A DNA stretch of 64,000 nt from Cladophialophora immunda. Its lineage: Eukaryota; Ascomycota; Eurotiomycetes; Chaetothyriales; Herpotrichiellaceae. The notes beneath the pieces are model-generated. The model was given only the letters and a program-made list of their open reading frames with translations. It was not told the DNA's origin and did not search any database. The translations under genes and the position numbers were made by a program. This document shows, in pieces, positions 12,147 through 23,235 of the stretch (within the stretch, counting starts at the first letter, position 1; every line of letters starts with the position of its first letter). The stretch spans positions 1,445,704 to 1,509,703 of the forward strand of contig NW_015622544.1 in assembly GCF_000835495.1 (NCBI RefSeq). The letters are read 5' to 3'.

Positions 12147-12710
12147 TTAATCCAAGGCGGCAAACAAGCTCAAATAAATGCCCCAGAACAAGCCCACGAC
12201 GCTGGCCACAATCACCCTCCTGTTCACGGGCACGAGAGTGAAATTCAGCAAGGCCACAATGGGCCACAGCTTCCAACTGCTGATCATCAACGGGATGACA
12301 TCCCTCTCCACTTCTCGCCGCACGGCCTTGGCCGACTTTCCCTTGAAGGCCGCCATCGCGGCGACGAAGGCGACCGTGTTCACGAACGCCCCGAGGGTCT
12401 GGTCGAAGAGGAATTTGCGGAGCGTGTTGGGGATGTGGAGTTGCGTGCCGGCGGCGTTCGGAGAGGAGGACGTGGTGGAAGGGGAGATGGGTGCGATCGT
12501 GTACCCGGGGAACTTGTACTCGAGGTATTCTTGCCAGAGGATGTTGGGTGGGCAGGAGATGAAGGTGAAGACGACAAACTGCGCCAAGGGGGCGAGCTTG
12601 ACACTGAAAGGGAGAGATTCTCGATAGGCCTTTATCCCTTGCGCGGCGAGATTGGACACGGCGGAGAGGAACGCGGCTTGGAGAGTGGTGGTGATGAGAT
12701 GGGAGACCAT
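12147..12710 (-). CDS. Mpv17/PMP22 family membrane protein
   Basis: A single exon of 187 residues starts at an ATG at 12710 and ends at a TAA at 12147-12149. The C-terminal signature WKLWPIVALLNFTLVPVNRR, followed by a final hydrophobic segment ending WGIYLSL, is the Mpv17/PMP22 family hallmark. LFDQTLGAFVNTVAF is the middle helix (usual form DQ..G.P). Length and four-helix layout are normal for the family. Members sit in peroxisomal or inner mitochondrial membranes and are thought to act as channels. The sequence does not show which organelle applies here, and no clear N-terminal mitochondrial presequence is visible. A long frame on the opposite strand (11952-12767) is a shadow of this gene. 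Confidence 0.88.
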   Translation of the reverse strand: MVSHLITTTLQAAFLSAVSNLAAQGIKAYRESLPFSVKLAPLAQFVVFTFISCPPNILWQEYLEYKFPGYTIAPISPSTTSSSPNAAGTQLHIPNTLRKFLFDQTLGAFVNTVAFVAAMAAFKGKSAKAVRREVERDVIPLMISSWKLWPIVALLNFTLVPVNRRVIVASVVGLFWGIYLSLFAALD

Positions 12711-14172
12711 GGTGGGTGCGTGTTCCGTGTCAGCTTGGTACGGGAAGGATTGAGGACGATAGAGTAAGAGCTGGCGAGGGATGTCCGAATCACCTATGGC
12801 GTATCATTGGTATAACAAGCTTCGAGGGATGGGACACTGAAAGGAAGTAAATTTGGCGGTGTAATTTGGGATTGCGACGACTCGATTGAGACCAGTTTAT
12901 TTCACATGCAAGTTGCCAGATTGCGGAGAAGAGAACAATGAGATTGTGGAGAAGCGCCACCGACGCAAAAATACGGCGCCGTAAACAGATCTTTACTGTT
13001 GTGCACAAGCAGCTCTATGTTGTGCCGTATACATATCACGTGCCGTACGGGGGATCGCAAACACAGCCTGCGCCCCTGGATCTCGGATGACAACGCATCC
13101 CACCCCGCCTCCCAGCTGAGTTTTGATGCCCGAAGTGAGGCGAATCATGGCTCTTAACCCTTTGCAGTGACCTTGTTTCCCATGAATAGTACCTATACCG
13201 GGCGACAAGGTACCTGGGAAGTAGCGGAGGAACAACATGGCAGAGGTATCCCAGCCTCGCGGGCGCATGACGGGGTGGCTGGGGATCCAATCGTCGTGGA
13301 CGAGGGTGAGATTAAGAGGGTTGCAGAACGGGCCAATCTGCTGGTGGTGATGATGGGTGAGCGCCAGGCAAATAGAAAGCCATGGGCAATAATGGCCCAG
13401 TCATTGTGTCCTGGGTGTGTTGTCTCAGCGCTCCCTCGACGCTCTGTAATTCGTCCCATTCGTCGCCCTGGTCGGTCGAGTGATGGAAGTCCGATTGGTT
13501 TGTCGGAAAGGCTTTGTTGACATGATGAAATTGAGATGGGCGAGGCTCTCACGCTCGAGATTAAGGAATCAAGGACAAAGGACCGAAGCTGGTAGACATT
13601 CTCTACCATGGATCTCAGATCTCGACAGTTGCCGGGTGCTTGGTGACCAGAGTGATGCAGCTGAGCTCCGTGGGCTGGGTTCCCCGCGCCTGCGCCTGCG
13701 CTGCAGCCACAGCCTCTTCCCTTCCCTCGCAGCTTGACGGCCTACTATGTAATAAATGCACCTTGGTCTTCCTTCTTCCTGCGCTCTCTCCACCCTTCCC
13801 ACACTTCCTCACCGACAATCTATCCACCCTGCCCATCTATAATCCGGTTTTTTGCTGGACCTGACATTGCGCCCTCTCTCGCGCGACGCTGACCGCTCCA
13901 CTGACATCAAGACGCATCCTGATTTCGTCCGGCGCGACACCCGGGGTTGACTGAGTGGCGGATAGAGCATCCAAAACACCAGCGTCTCTCTATTATCTTC
14001 TCTATATTCTCGCCTGCGCCGCACTCGCTGCCTTTCGATACAGTTTCCCATATCGCGCTCCCTCTCTTCTCTAGCTTTCCGGCTGCGCTGCCGTCGATAT
14101 TATTCCCCGTCGCGTCCGTGCGCCCTCTACCTACAGCAGCCACCTCCAGCTACGTCGAGGCGTTTGGCGACT
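12711..14172. promoter_or_regulatory. Divergent promoter region, Mpv17-type gene / HAP5
   Basis: This 1.46-kb region separates two divergently transcribed genes and holds no supported gene. The HAP5-proximal part (about 13,680-14,170) is CT-rich, as is typical of a fungal leader. CCAAT pentamers occur at 13287-13291 (plus strand) and 13494-13498 (minus strand, ATTGG). They lie over 650 bp from the HAP5 start, so a role in autoregulation is only a possibility. Confidence 0.45.
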
Positions 14173-15367
14173 ATGGATCAACAACAGAAGACGGCTCCCC
14201 CGGTCTACGACCTTTCTCAAGGTGGCCACTATGGAGCCAGCGCCGCGGTTAGTGCCTTCCATCCTCCTCCCCGCGGATTGACAATGAAGGCTTCTTCTGC
14301 GCAGAAGAGTAGGAGAAGAAACCGGCAAATTGCCATGCGCAAATTCGTTTCTGTTCTGGACGAGTCGCATACTGACACAAAATCATAGTTGTCCGCTCAA
14401 GGCTACGTTCCGCATACTGAGTTGTACTCGGGACTATGGTCAAATGTATGTGGTGACGATCAATCCCTACCCGATTGCCAAACACTTGCTAACCAGTCTT
14501 CAGATCAACCAAGGGTTGACCGGGCCATCTCGGGAGATCCTAGCAACCTATTGGCAACAGACCATCAACCATCTCGAAACAGACACTCACGACTTCAAGA
14601 TCCATCAACTTCCACTGGCAAGGATCAAAAAGGTCATGAAAGCGGATCCGGAGGTTAAGATGATCTCCGCTGAAGCTCCCATCCTCTTTGCAAAAGGCTG
14701 CGACATATTCATCACCGAACTCACCATGCGCGCCTGGATCCATGCAGAGGACAACAAGAGGAGGACCCTCCAGCGTAGCGACATAGCTGCCGCCCTTGCC
14801 AAGAGCGACATGTTCGACTTTCTCATCGACATTGTCCCACGAGAAGACAGCGCCGGGCACGGAAGCTCGAAACGGCCCAACACCAGTGGCCAGGCTGCGG
14901 CCGCTCAAGTCCCCCAACAACCAACTCAACAACAAATGCCACCTCCAGACTACGGCATGCAGCATGGAGCAATGGGGCCACCCGACAGCCAATACGGCAG
15001 ACCCCAAATGTACCCGGGTCATATGGGCGGTGATGGGCAACAAGACCCCAGTCAAGGCTATGGTCAGCCTCCGCAAATGTTCCCCGGTGGCGATATGTAC
15101 AATCCATACGCCCAGGGACAGTTTGGTGGCACCGGTGCTCAACAGGTAGGTGGACTTCCGTAATCATCAATCTATGTCGACAATGGGCATGTACCCCTAC
15201 TTCCTGAGAGCTTTGTGCAATAGACGCTGACTCGGAGCTCTTTTTCCCCACAGATGTACTCGAATCTCCCAGGCCAAAGACCACAAAGCCAAGGATATGG
15301 AGGTCCAAGGCCCGGCACCGCAGGCAGAGACCAGCAGGTCAACGAGCAAGGTTACGGCCCTGGCTAG
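14173..15367 (+). CDS. HAP5: CCAAT-binding factor subunit Hap5 (NF-YC, HapE type)
   Basis: The model has four exons (14173-14247, 14389-14445, 14504-15145, 15254-15367) and encodes 295 residues; all junctions are phase 0 with GT..AG ends. Residues about 80-155 form the histone-fold domain: [20 protein letters not shown], then [34 protein letters not shown] and FDFLIDIVP, essentially the NF-YC consensus. The upstream block [12 protein letters not shown] is also conserved. The rest of the protein is Gln/Pro/Gly-rich, likely an activation or interaction region. Family knowledge: Hap5 pairs with Hap3 through histone folds, Hap2 joins to bind CCAAT, and in ascomycetes the complex works with HapX in iron control. 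The ATG at 14173 lies at the end of a CT-rich leader, directly before the conserved N-terminal exon. Confidence 0.93.
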
Positions 15368-16286
15368 GTGTCAGATCCAGAACCGGATCAGATCTGATTC
15401 TCCACCACCATCACCAGTCCCAGAAGATTTCAAGTCCCCACCTTTGGCAGCACCAAAATTGATACCACTACCGTTTGATGAAATTGTTTGAATTCAAATC
15501 AAAGACCATTACGCTTTCCCCCTTAAGGGATGGTACCACGAGCGAGGGTGACAGCAATATTTCACCACCAAGGACAACGCCGAGCACGGCAGAAAGACGG
15601 AATAAATAATCCATGGCCTCCAGCGCAACACGGTGTCTAATGGACTGCATCCGCAGCAGAATGGAATTCTTTGGTTCACAGTCCCTCAGATTTGGTCCTC
15701 TCCTCCTGCATACTTGTTCTGATTTGTCTGCCCCAATGTGTCAGAATCCGACTCGTGAGGTGTCCGTGACTAGCATCGTCCCGTATAGGTCCCCACCGCG
15801 ACCAGCAATCTAGGAAACAGGGCCTCTCTCATGATGAATCGCTCTATATGCTTCCATTAGTCTCACAAAAATCCCCACCCATAGCTGCCGTGATGCACGA
15901 CAGCGAAGCCTATAAGATGGCAGAATAGAGGCTCGACCTAATTAAAAGTCCCTTGTCTGATGTGCATGGATGCGGACGGTCCCTGCTCCGAAAAATGGAA
16001 ACCAGCCCAGATGTCGCAGATTCAAGAGTATGATTGTTGCACAGAGTATTATGCGGCGAGAATAGAGAAAGAAAGCTTTGGAAACATTGGCAAGATGGCA
16101 CGATATCCAGCACTATAATCTGATCGATGAAGAAGATACATCTCTAGGTATACACACAGACATAGAGTATACTGTGCACCATGTCCATCGCCGCAGGAAT
16201 CCCGTTTTAGTACAAGCCCAACGTGCCTCGTCGAAGAACAACAGAGAAGAGGGAACACGGATCCGACAGAAACCGAGATTCGTAGT
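15368..16286. other. Intergenic region between convergent HAP5 and SEC15
   Basis: Nine hundred bases between two stop codons. It should contain both 3' UTRs. Short frames here have no family resemblance, and no repeat or RNA gene is seen. Confidence 0.6.
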
Positions 16287-18795
16287 TCAGCGCCCGCCGT
16301 GCGACATGAACCGGTTCTGCAACGCCGCAAAGGTATTCCCCCCTCGCGACCCGGTGCTCCCGCTGTGCGCCAGCCCGGGACTGTGCACGCCATCTCTTCC
16401 GTTGTCGCCGTCGAAGTGGACGTGTCCGCCGCCGGCCTTGGCAGACACGGGCGACCTGATGTCGACGTGCACGACCTTCTCCAGCAGCTGCGGGCCCTTG
16501 AGCGGGTCGACGTTGCGGTATTTCTTGTTGCGGAGGGAGATGTCGTAGAACTCGTCGGGTTGGTCGGTGCTCATCAGCGCGACCGTCTGGATCAGCTCGT
16601 CCAGCGACTCGAGCAGGATGCTGTTGTTGGGCAGCGTCTCGACGTAGGATCGGAAGTGCTGGATGTCCATGTCCATCTGCGCGATGCACGCCGTCGTGAT
16701 CCTGTCCACTTGGGGCGACAGAGGCAGGGAGAGGATGCTGGAGGCGGTGTGCGAGATGGCGTTGAAGAGCATGAGGTCTTTCAGCGACGAGGGCAGCGAG
16801 AGCAGCACGCTGTTGATGATGTTCGACAGGTAGCGCGTCAGGGTGAGGATGTAGTTCGACGGCTCGATGGGAGCGTCGCGCGAGAGCCAGTCATACTCGG
16901 CCGTCTCGATCAGGTCGCTGACCTTGCTGTTGACCAGTTCGAAGATCCGGTTCTCGGCCGTCTTCTGGTGCGTGCTGAACTGCGCCGTGGCCTTGAGCGA
17001 GACCGGTGGGCCGACGCCTCCTCCGCCGCCGAGGGCAGCAGAGGACGACGAGCGCGCCGTGGCCAGCAGGGTTTCGAGTTCGTGGCAGGCCGTGGTGAAA
17101 TGGGAGAGGTTGATCAGGATCTGCACGATTTGGCCCAGGTATTGCGACGAGAGTTTCGACACCAGGCTGGCGCAGACCTTGGTGGTCAGGAGGTCATCCA
17201 GCGAGGTCAGGAGCTGGGAATCGATCTTCGCCGTGAGGGGTGACGGCACCTTGTCCTCCTGCGCGGAGAAGAAGTAGAATTGGTTCAAGAAGTTGCGGAT
17301 GTCGATGCAGCAGAGCGGGTACATCTGCGAGAAGGGGAAGACGGTCGGGAACGTCATTTCATGCACGGGGCGGTCCGGGGTGTACCAGGAGACATTGACG
17401 ACTTTTTCGAACTCCTCGGCGTTTTGGATCGGCATCGGCATGTAGTCGTCGGTGCCGACGATCTCGATAAAATCCTCGCTGAACCGTTGCTTGAGCAGCT
17501 CGGCGTACTTGTCGAACAGCACCAGCACAAAGTTCGACATGGCCGCGGTGTTGAAGTTGAAACGGTTCATGGTCTGGATGAACAAGGAGATGAGGTTTTT
17601 GATCTTCAGCAGGTGTTCGGCGTTGTCCACGGCCGAGAGGGCCTTGGACATCAAAGAGATGGCCGTTTGGCAGAGTGAGTCCCACAGCTCTTCAACTTCG
17701 GTGGTCGAGCGCAGGTCGGGGACCTTTTTCATGGTGGCACGTTCCATGATGGCGAAGCCTGCTATATCTTCCAAGAGAGTGTGGAGATCGCCCATCTCTT
17801 CGTCGACGAGGGAGATGGAATTCTGCAGCAGAAGGTCTCGTTGCGCGCGGCGACTGGCGGCGTAGTCGGTCTTGAACTTCTCCATCTGACCGAGTGAGCG
17901 ATGGATGTGCAATGCCTCAAACAAGGGCGTGAAATCAACCTCGAGGTCTTCGCTTTTGAGCAGGTCGAATTCCTCGTGTTCGTCTGCCACCAGCTCGATG
18001 GCAGAGTTGAGTTTGAAGTTAGCAAGATAGGGAGTCTTCTCGGATCTTTCCTGCAGCCGCTGCTTGCGAAGGTCCGTGTGGTAAAAGGACAACTCCCCTA
18101 GGTATTGGGACATCTCTCGGACACGGAATAGCCATGTGTTGAGGTCGGCCATGACGGCCTCAGCGATGGATTTCTGGGTCGCCGGCACCGATTTCTGGAT
18201 GAGCTCGCTCAACTCGTACTGCGTGACGTTCTGGAGGTGGACGCTTTGCAACTCGTCCAGTGCTCGGAGAGCAGCATAGTGTTTCTTTTGGTCACGGAGC
18301 TCCTGGACCTGGTTCGCCAGGCGAAGAACTTCAAGGCAATCCTGCAGAGAGTGGCGGGCGTCTTCGATATTCTGCCTAACGCCCCGGGACTCGACCAGGG
18401 CTTTCTTCTGATCTACGAGGCGCTCAGTGCTGGCTTGAATGGATTGATTCAGCTCGAGAATCTCGTTGGTGAGAGCGACGGTGCCTTCGCGGATCCGGAG
18501 CAGCTGATTGACAGACTTTACAAACTCCTGGTGGTTCGTGTTGCATTGGCGCTCAATCTCAGTCTCTCGCTCCCCGGCAAGGTCGGACAACTGGCTCAGC
18601 AGATGGGCAGTCTTGTTTCCGTAGCTGTAATCTTTGATGTATGGAATCAGTTGATCTAACGTGTCTGCCTCTGACGAAGAGGTAACAATCTAGGCAGCGG
18701 TGTCAGCCTAGATTTGCACGATGGCATGGCGTGGGCACCCATACCTGCTGAAGCACATTGTTCATGTCATTTCTGTATGGCACTAGCGACGGCAT
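16287..18795 (-). CDS. SEC15: Exocyst complex component Sec15
   Basis: Two exons on the minus strand (18745-18795 and 16287-18689) encode 817 residues. The first exon gives MPSLVPYRNDMNNVLQQ; a 55-bp intron (GTATGG..CTAG) then leads in phase 0 into IVTSSSEADTLDQLIPYIKD. The sequence follows fungal Sec15 throughout: N-terminal helices (LLSQLSDLAGERETEIERQC), the central block DLNTWLFRVREMSQYLGE, the FFSAQED segment and C-terminal helical bundles around SNIINSVLLSLPSSLKDLM. Length is normal for the family. Family knowledge: Sec15 links the Rab Sec4 on secretory vesicles to Sec10 and the other exocyst subunits at growth sites. A COG3 assignment was considered because of similar coiled N-terminal helices, but the C-terminal region fits Sec15. 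Confidence 0.9.
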
Positions 18796-19493
18796 TGTCG
18801 CAAGTGCTACTCTGTCTTTTGGAAGAAGCGGCAGTTCACGGCGTAGACAAGTCCCGATGTCTGAATTTCTGATCCGCGTCGCAGCCGGTCAGATCACACG
18901 TGCTTAGGCTTACGGCAGCATGGGAAAAGGACGGCGGAACAAAGCAAGCTGTGAGGACCAGAGCAAATAGCAATCAATTCGTCTTGTAGCAACGTTCACT
19001 GTGTGCGACAGTGGGCAGCAAAGGAGAATATGATAGATTCTGTGATTCCTCCTCTCGGGAACAGGAGAACAGGAGGCGGCAGACTTGCCGTGACAGCGAG
19101 GTGTCAGAGGTGTTAGCAACAACGCTAACCATATAGCGTTAGCGCTGTGGTGGCCAAGCCACCTCGCTGTCCACCCTGGATCAACTTCGCGACTTCGCTG
19201 TTTCCTTCTCTTCCCAACGTCGTCCCAATGTCATCCTTGTGATCCTCCTCTTGAGAAATCCAGGGGGTCGCAGAGGTTAATTGTAAAGGCTGTGAGAATT
19301 GGGGCACTCGCACTGCCCAGGCGCAGCTTCCAGGCGTCTAATTCAAGAGCAGACATGTCTGCAGAATGTCAGGTGTGAATGCAGGGCAAAACGAAGGACG
19401 ATGTGGAGAGAAGAACGTTGCACCTGCCCATTGATAATAATGTCAACGAACCTGGCCCTTTGATACGGGGAATGGCTGAGCAAGAAGACATGA

Positions 19494-19522
19494 AGGAGAA
19501 GAAGAAGAAGATGATGATGATG
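19494..19522. repeat. GAA/GAT microsatellite
   Basis: A short purine-rich run of GAA units passes directly into four GAT units in the non-coding SEC15/MEI2-like interval. It encodes nothing supported. Confidence 0.7.
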
Positions 19523-20315
19523 AAAGAGCTCAATGCAGAGATATGGCCTGTGACGGGGTGGACAAGCTCGTGGCCTGTCCTCAGGTCTCAAAGGCAGGTT
19601 CAATGACAAACCATCAAGAGAATCACCACTGCGCATGAGGCCCCTTGCCGAGCTGATGACAGAGCTTGCTGAGACCGTGAAAGCCAAGAGGATGATGATG
19701 GTGTCGTCGATGCCCGGGTGGCAAATTCGGTGAAGACACCCAGCCGCTCACGATGTCGTCGAAAAGTAAGGTGCGAAGTGAGAGTCCAGGGGAGGTTTTG
19801 GGCTCACTGTGGCCACGTCCAGAACACACTCGCTGGCGCAGGTTGCGGCTGTGGGATGGTCAGCGCGCATACAAATTCTGTGGACGAGGCACCGGCCTGT
19901 GCGGCTGGGAGCGTGGAATCGATGTGAAAACCCCCCTCGCCGGTGAAAGTCGACAACTCTCACTTGGTCGTGCTGTCACCCCATTGCTCTATCGCCCGGC
20001 CGACTGTTCAGTCCGTCATTCGAGGTATTTGTCGTCGTTTGAAGCGGTCTATTCCCGTTGTGGATTGTTATGAACAGTCTCCCAGCCGCTCCTTCCCACG
20101 AAAAAATTGGCTCCCTCTTTTCTTCTCATCTCAACTCACCTCACTTTCCACCCTCTCTCACGCTCCTTTACCATCCTCACACTCCTTCTACACCATCCAA
20201 TTCCTCGAATCTTCTTGGTATTCGTCCTCACTCATCACATTCCTTACTACAGCACACTCTCTTCATTGATTTCAGCGCGTCACCTCATTCCCTAACCTCA
20301 AAATTTGCACTTCTG

Positions 20316-20589
20316 GTGAGTCTGCCCAATGCCCAATGCCCAATGCCCTCGACTCGCTTCTCAACCAAGAAGCGTGTTCGATTATCCCAATCGCACATCA
20401 TCAACCTTCCTGCCCTTGCCATGTTTTCGTACCAGAAACCATGGCATCGGTTTCGATGACCTTGCCCTTCTTGATGGCTCCACTGAAAACGTGATGTTTT
20501 TGCACACGAATTCAATCGCCACCAGAATCACTCTCCCCATCCCCGTCTCAGTGTGCTTGAGCCACCTGCTAACTGCCAGCACCGTACAG
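20316..20589 (+). promoter_or_regulatory. Probable 5'-UTR intron of the MEI2-like gene
   Basis: A consensus donor GTGAGT at 20316 pairs with a TGCTAAC branch site at 20567-20573 and an acceptor AG at 20588-20589, three bases before the ATG at 20592 (alternative AG at 20578-20579). The resulting 274-bp intron lies inside the CT-rich leader. It contains three regularly spaced CCAAT pentamers. Splicing is inferred from signals alone. Confidence 0.5.
20324..20345 (+). repeat. Three 7-bp GCCCAAT repeats (CCAAT pentamers)
   Basis: The unit GCCCAAT is repeated three times with exact 7-bp spacing, placing CCAAT at 20326-20330, 20333-20337 and 20340-20344. It lies in the leader of the Mei2-like gene. 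CCAAT is the target of the Hap2/3/5 complex, whose Hap5 subunit is encoded nearby; binding here is untested. Confidence 0.6.
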
Positions 20590-20591
20590 CC

Positions 20592-23235
20592 ATGTCTCCA
20601 CCACGTGGTCCAGCCATGGCTTCCTCTCCTCACTCTACTGATGAGACAACCAATCATGGAACTCCATCCACCAACCTGACTGCATTCACTCCTGAGGCCG
20701 ACTTCGGTTCCAAGGGTCGTGTCTCCGACTTCGGTCGTCCTGTCTTGAAGCTTCGTTCTACCAAGCCCAAGCACGCCAGGTAAGTGTAACAGTTGGCATT
20801 CTTTCTCATCACCGTCGTTGGATACCCCACTGACTGTTTTCAGTGTCTGCGACGAGTCCGAAGAGGATGTCTTCCTTACTGCCCCGGTTGCAGCCAAAGG
20901 CCAGCAACTCTCTCCTACTGCCGAAGTCTTCACTCCAAGACTGTCCAATGGCTTCATGAAGAAAGATGGCAAGACCCAGGCTGGATACATTGACCGTGCT
21001 CAAGACAACATCGCAGTAAGACTTTGCAGCACCAACATTGTGTGGACTAGATGCACTGACAGCTCAGCAGACTCGCATGCCTGCTAGGTTCGCGTACTAT
21101 CCAATCGATGTTCCTGGAGTTCCGCGTTCTGTTGTGCCCCCTCCCGCGCATCCCAATGCCCGTCACTATGGTTTCGGTCTGCTCAAGCTTGACCAAACCC
21201 CATTCAACAACGTGGCTGGCATCCACCTCCATGACTTCAGCATCACTGAAGGCCAGTTCAGCATTGATGAAGGTGTCTCTCGTTCCTTCGTTGTCACTGG
21301 TGTGCAACAGCTAGTCACTTCTCAGACCATCGCCCGCCACTTCCCCGTAAGTATCCCACCATCTTTCATGTTCACGCTTATACTAACATCAACAGGCTGA
21401 ACGCTTGCCAAGTATCAGAGATATCAAGTCCACCGCGATCCAGAGCGGCCTCTTCATGTTGTCCTGCGCTGATCTTCGCGACGCAAAGAGAGCCATTGAA
21501 GTCGCCAAAACCATCATGCCCTCCTCCTACATCTTTCCTCTTCGAGCAAAGAAATACGTGTCTGATACTGGTGGAGACCCATCCTTCGTCACCGACCATG
21601 AAGGACAAATCATCGTCAGCATCTACTACAACGGCCATGCCACTGCCCCAGCAGTTGAAGCAGCCCCGGTTGTTGCTGAAATCAAACGTCTCCTTGCCCA
21701 ATGTGGTGATGTCAAGGCTTTCCATACCATACCTCCCACTCAGACTCACATCCGCGAGATTCATGTGGAATTCTTCAATGCCAACCTCGTTGATGTCGCC
21801 AGAGATGTCGTTCGTGGAACCATTATCCATGTATGTCGTCTCCCTCTAATATACTCCCCCAGACTAACATATTTTAGGGTGCTGTTCTGGATGTCGCGGC
21901 TTTCCAGCCTGATGTTCGTGTTCCGACTCAGTTCGACGAGGATCACCACGAACAACTTTCTGTCACTGGTCGTTCGAGAGTCCCCTTTGATCCTGACTAT
22001 GATCGTATCGCTTATGCAATCCAGCGTGATGGTCTTCGCAATGGTCGTCGCCTCAACCAGGCCATGAACCACAACGCCGTCGACATCGCTCGTATCCAGG
22101 CAGGACTTGATGTTCGCACCACTGTGAGTCTCTGTCCCCATCAACGTTCATGATATCAACTGACAGCATATTTACAAATAGATCATGCTCCGTAACATAC
22201 CAAATCGCGTTGATCAACCCATGTTGAAGAATCTCCTTGATGTCACCAGTCGTGGCCGCTACGACTTCATGTACCTCCGCATTGGTAAGTTCAAGTCCTT
22301 CTCACCATTCCAGATGCTCACAACCACTGCCAGATTTCGCAAACAACTGCAATGTCGGCTATGCCTTCATCAACTTCGTCGATGTCAGTTCGTCCTTACC
22401 CCCAGATCATTGCTGCTGCTAACTCTCTTCCAGGCTCAGTCCATTATTCCTGTTCGTGATCTGACCATCCCCCCTCTCCTTCCCCTTACTCACTTCTGTG
22501 GTTCTAGTTCGTCCTTGCTCGCGCCGGTAAGCGCTGGAACTGCTTTGCCTCAGACAAGATTGCCGAGGTCTCTTATGCCAGTGAGTGTCTTTTCTTCTCC
22601 GTGTCATCACCGGAACGAGCTCACAATTGTGCGCAGCCATTCAAGGCAAGGATTGTCTTGTCCAGAAGTTTCGCAACTCTTCCGTCATGCTCGAGCATCC
22701 TGCCTTTCGCCCCAAGGTAAGTTGAGTCTTTCTGTGCCTTGACTCCCAGCTGACCATCATTAGCTCTTCGTCGCTGGTAACGTTCCAAATGCTGGTCAAG
22801 AGGAGAAGTTTCCTGGCCCTGACAACCACTCTAAGATGCGTCGTTCAGTCGAGAATGCCGAGCATGTTGGTCTGTACCTCCCACTTCGTTTTAATCGCGG
22901 CTGGTACCCCATGCCACCCCGTGGTGCTGCTGCCTTTCGTCGTCGCCATTTCTTGCGTCGCACCGGAAGATTCAACGTTGATGAGACTCGCCGCGACGGT
23001 GTCTACTTGCCTGTTGCTCGTGCCAACAAGCCCAATGTGAAGACTGCACCCAAGGCTTTCGCAAACAACGCACCTCCGACAGTCCCTCGACTTCCCTTCG
23101 TGATTGACACCCGCAGTCCTTATGACCCGTTTGCCGGTCGCCCCTGCCGCAACTCTCCGTGAGCATACTTATTCTTATCTCGTCTACGACCTCAGCATAC
23201 TGACTATTGCTCTCTATAGGACTTTTCGCTCCTAG
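20592..23235 (+). CDS. Mei2-like RNA-binding protein (C-terminal RRM_2)
   Basis: I reconstruct twelve exons: 20592-20779, 20844-21015, 21071-21346, 21396-21830, 21878-22123, 22182-22284, 22334-22383, 22434-22451, 22508-22580, 22637-22716, 22764-23158 and 23220-23235, encoding 683 residues with frame kept at all eleven GT..AG introns. The C-terminal RRM shared by Mei2 proteins is clear across exons 6-11: TTIMLRNIPNRVDQPMLKNL, DFANNCNVGYAFINFVD, FVLARAGKRWNCFASDKIAE and QGKDCLVQKFRNSSVMLEHP. Exons 3-4 contain weaker RRM-like sequence. Family knowledge: fission yeast Mei2 binds meiRNA and drives meiosis; filamentous-ascomycete homologues are less studied. Exon 8 is only 18 nt. The last intron removes an in-frame TGA at 23160-23162; if it is retained, the protein ends four residues earlier. 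The ATG at 20592 is the first in frame after the leader intron. Confidence 0.85.

Larger units (their letters stand above)
18796..20591. promoter_or_regulatory. Divergent promoter region, SEC15 / MEI2-like gene
   Basis: This 1.8-kb region separates two divergent genes and contains no supported coding sequence. A purine-rich GAA/GAT microsatellite lies near 19,494-19,522. From about 20,100 the sequence becomes strongly CT-rich, which marks the leader of the Mei2-like gene. A likely leader intron is listed separately. Confidence 0.5.

Noticed and set aside
11952..12767. 271-codon plus-strand frame over the Mpv17-type gene
   Set aside because: It is the antisense shadow of a clear Mpv17/PMP22 protein; its sequence is a low-complexity Gly/Arg/Glu run.
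16287..18795. COG3 (Sec34) identity for the large minus-strand gene
   Set aside because: The N-terminal coiled helices looked similar, but the middle and C-terminal blocks fit Sec15.
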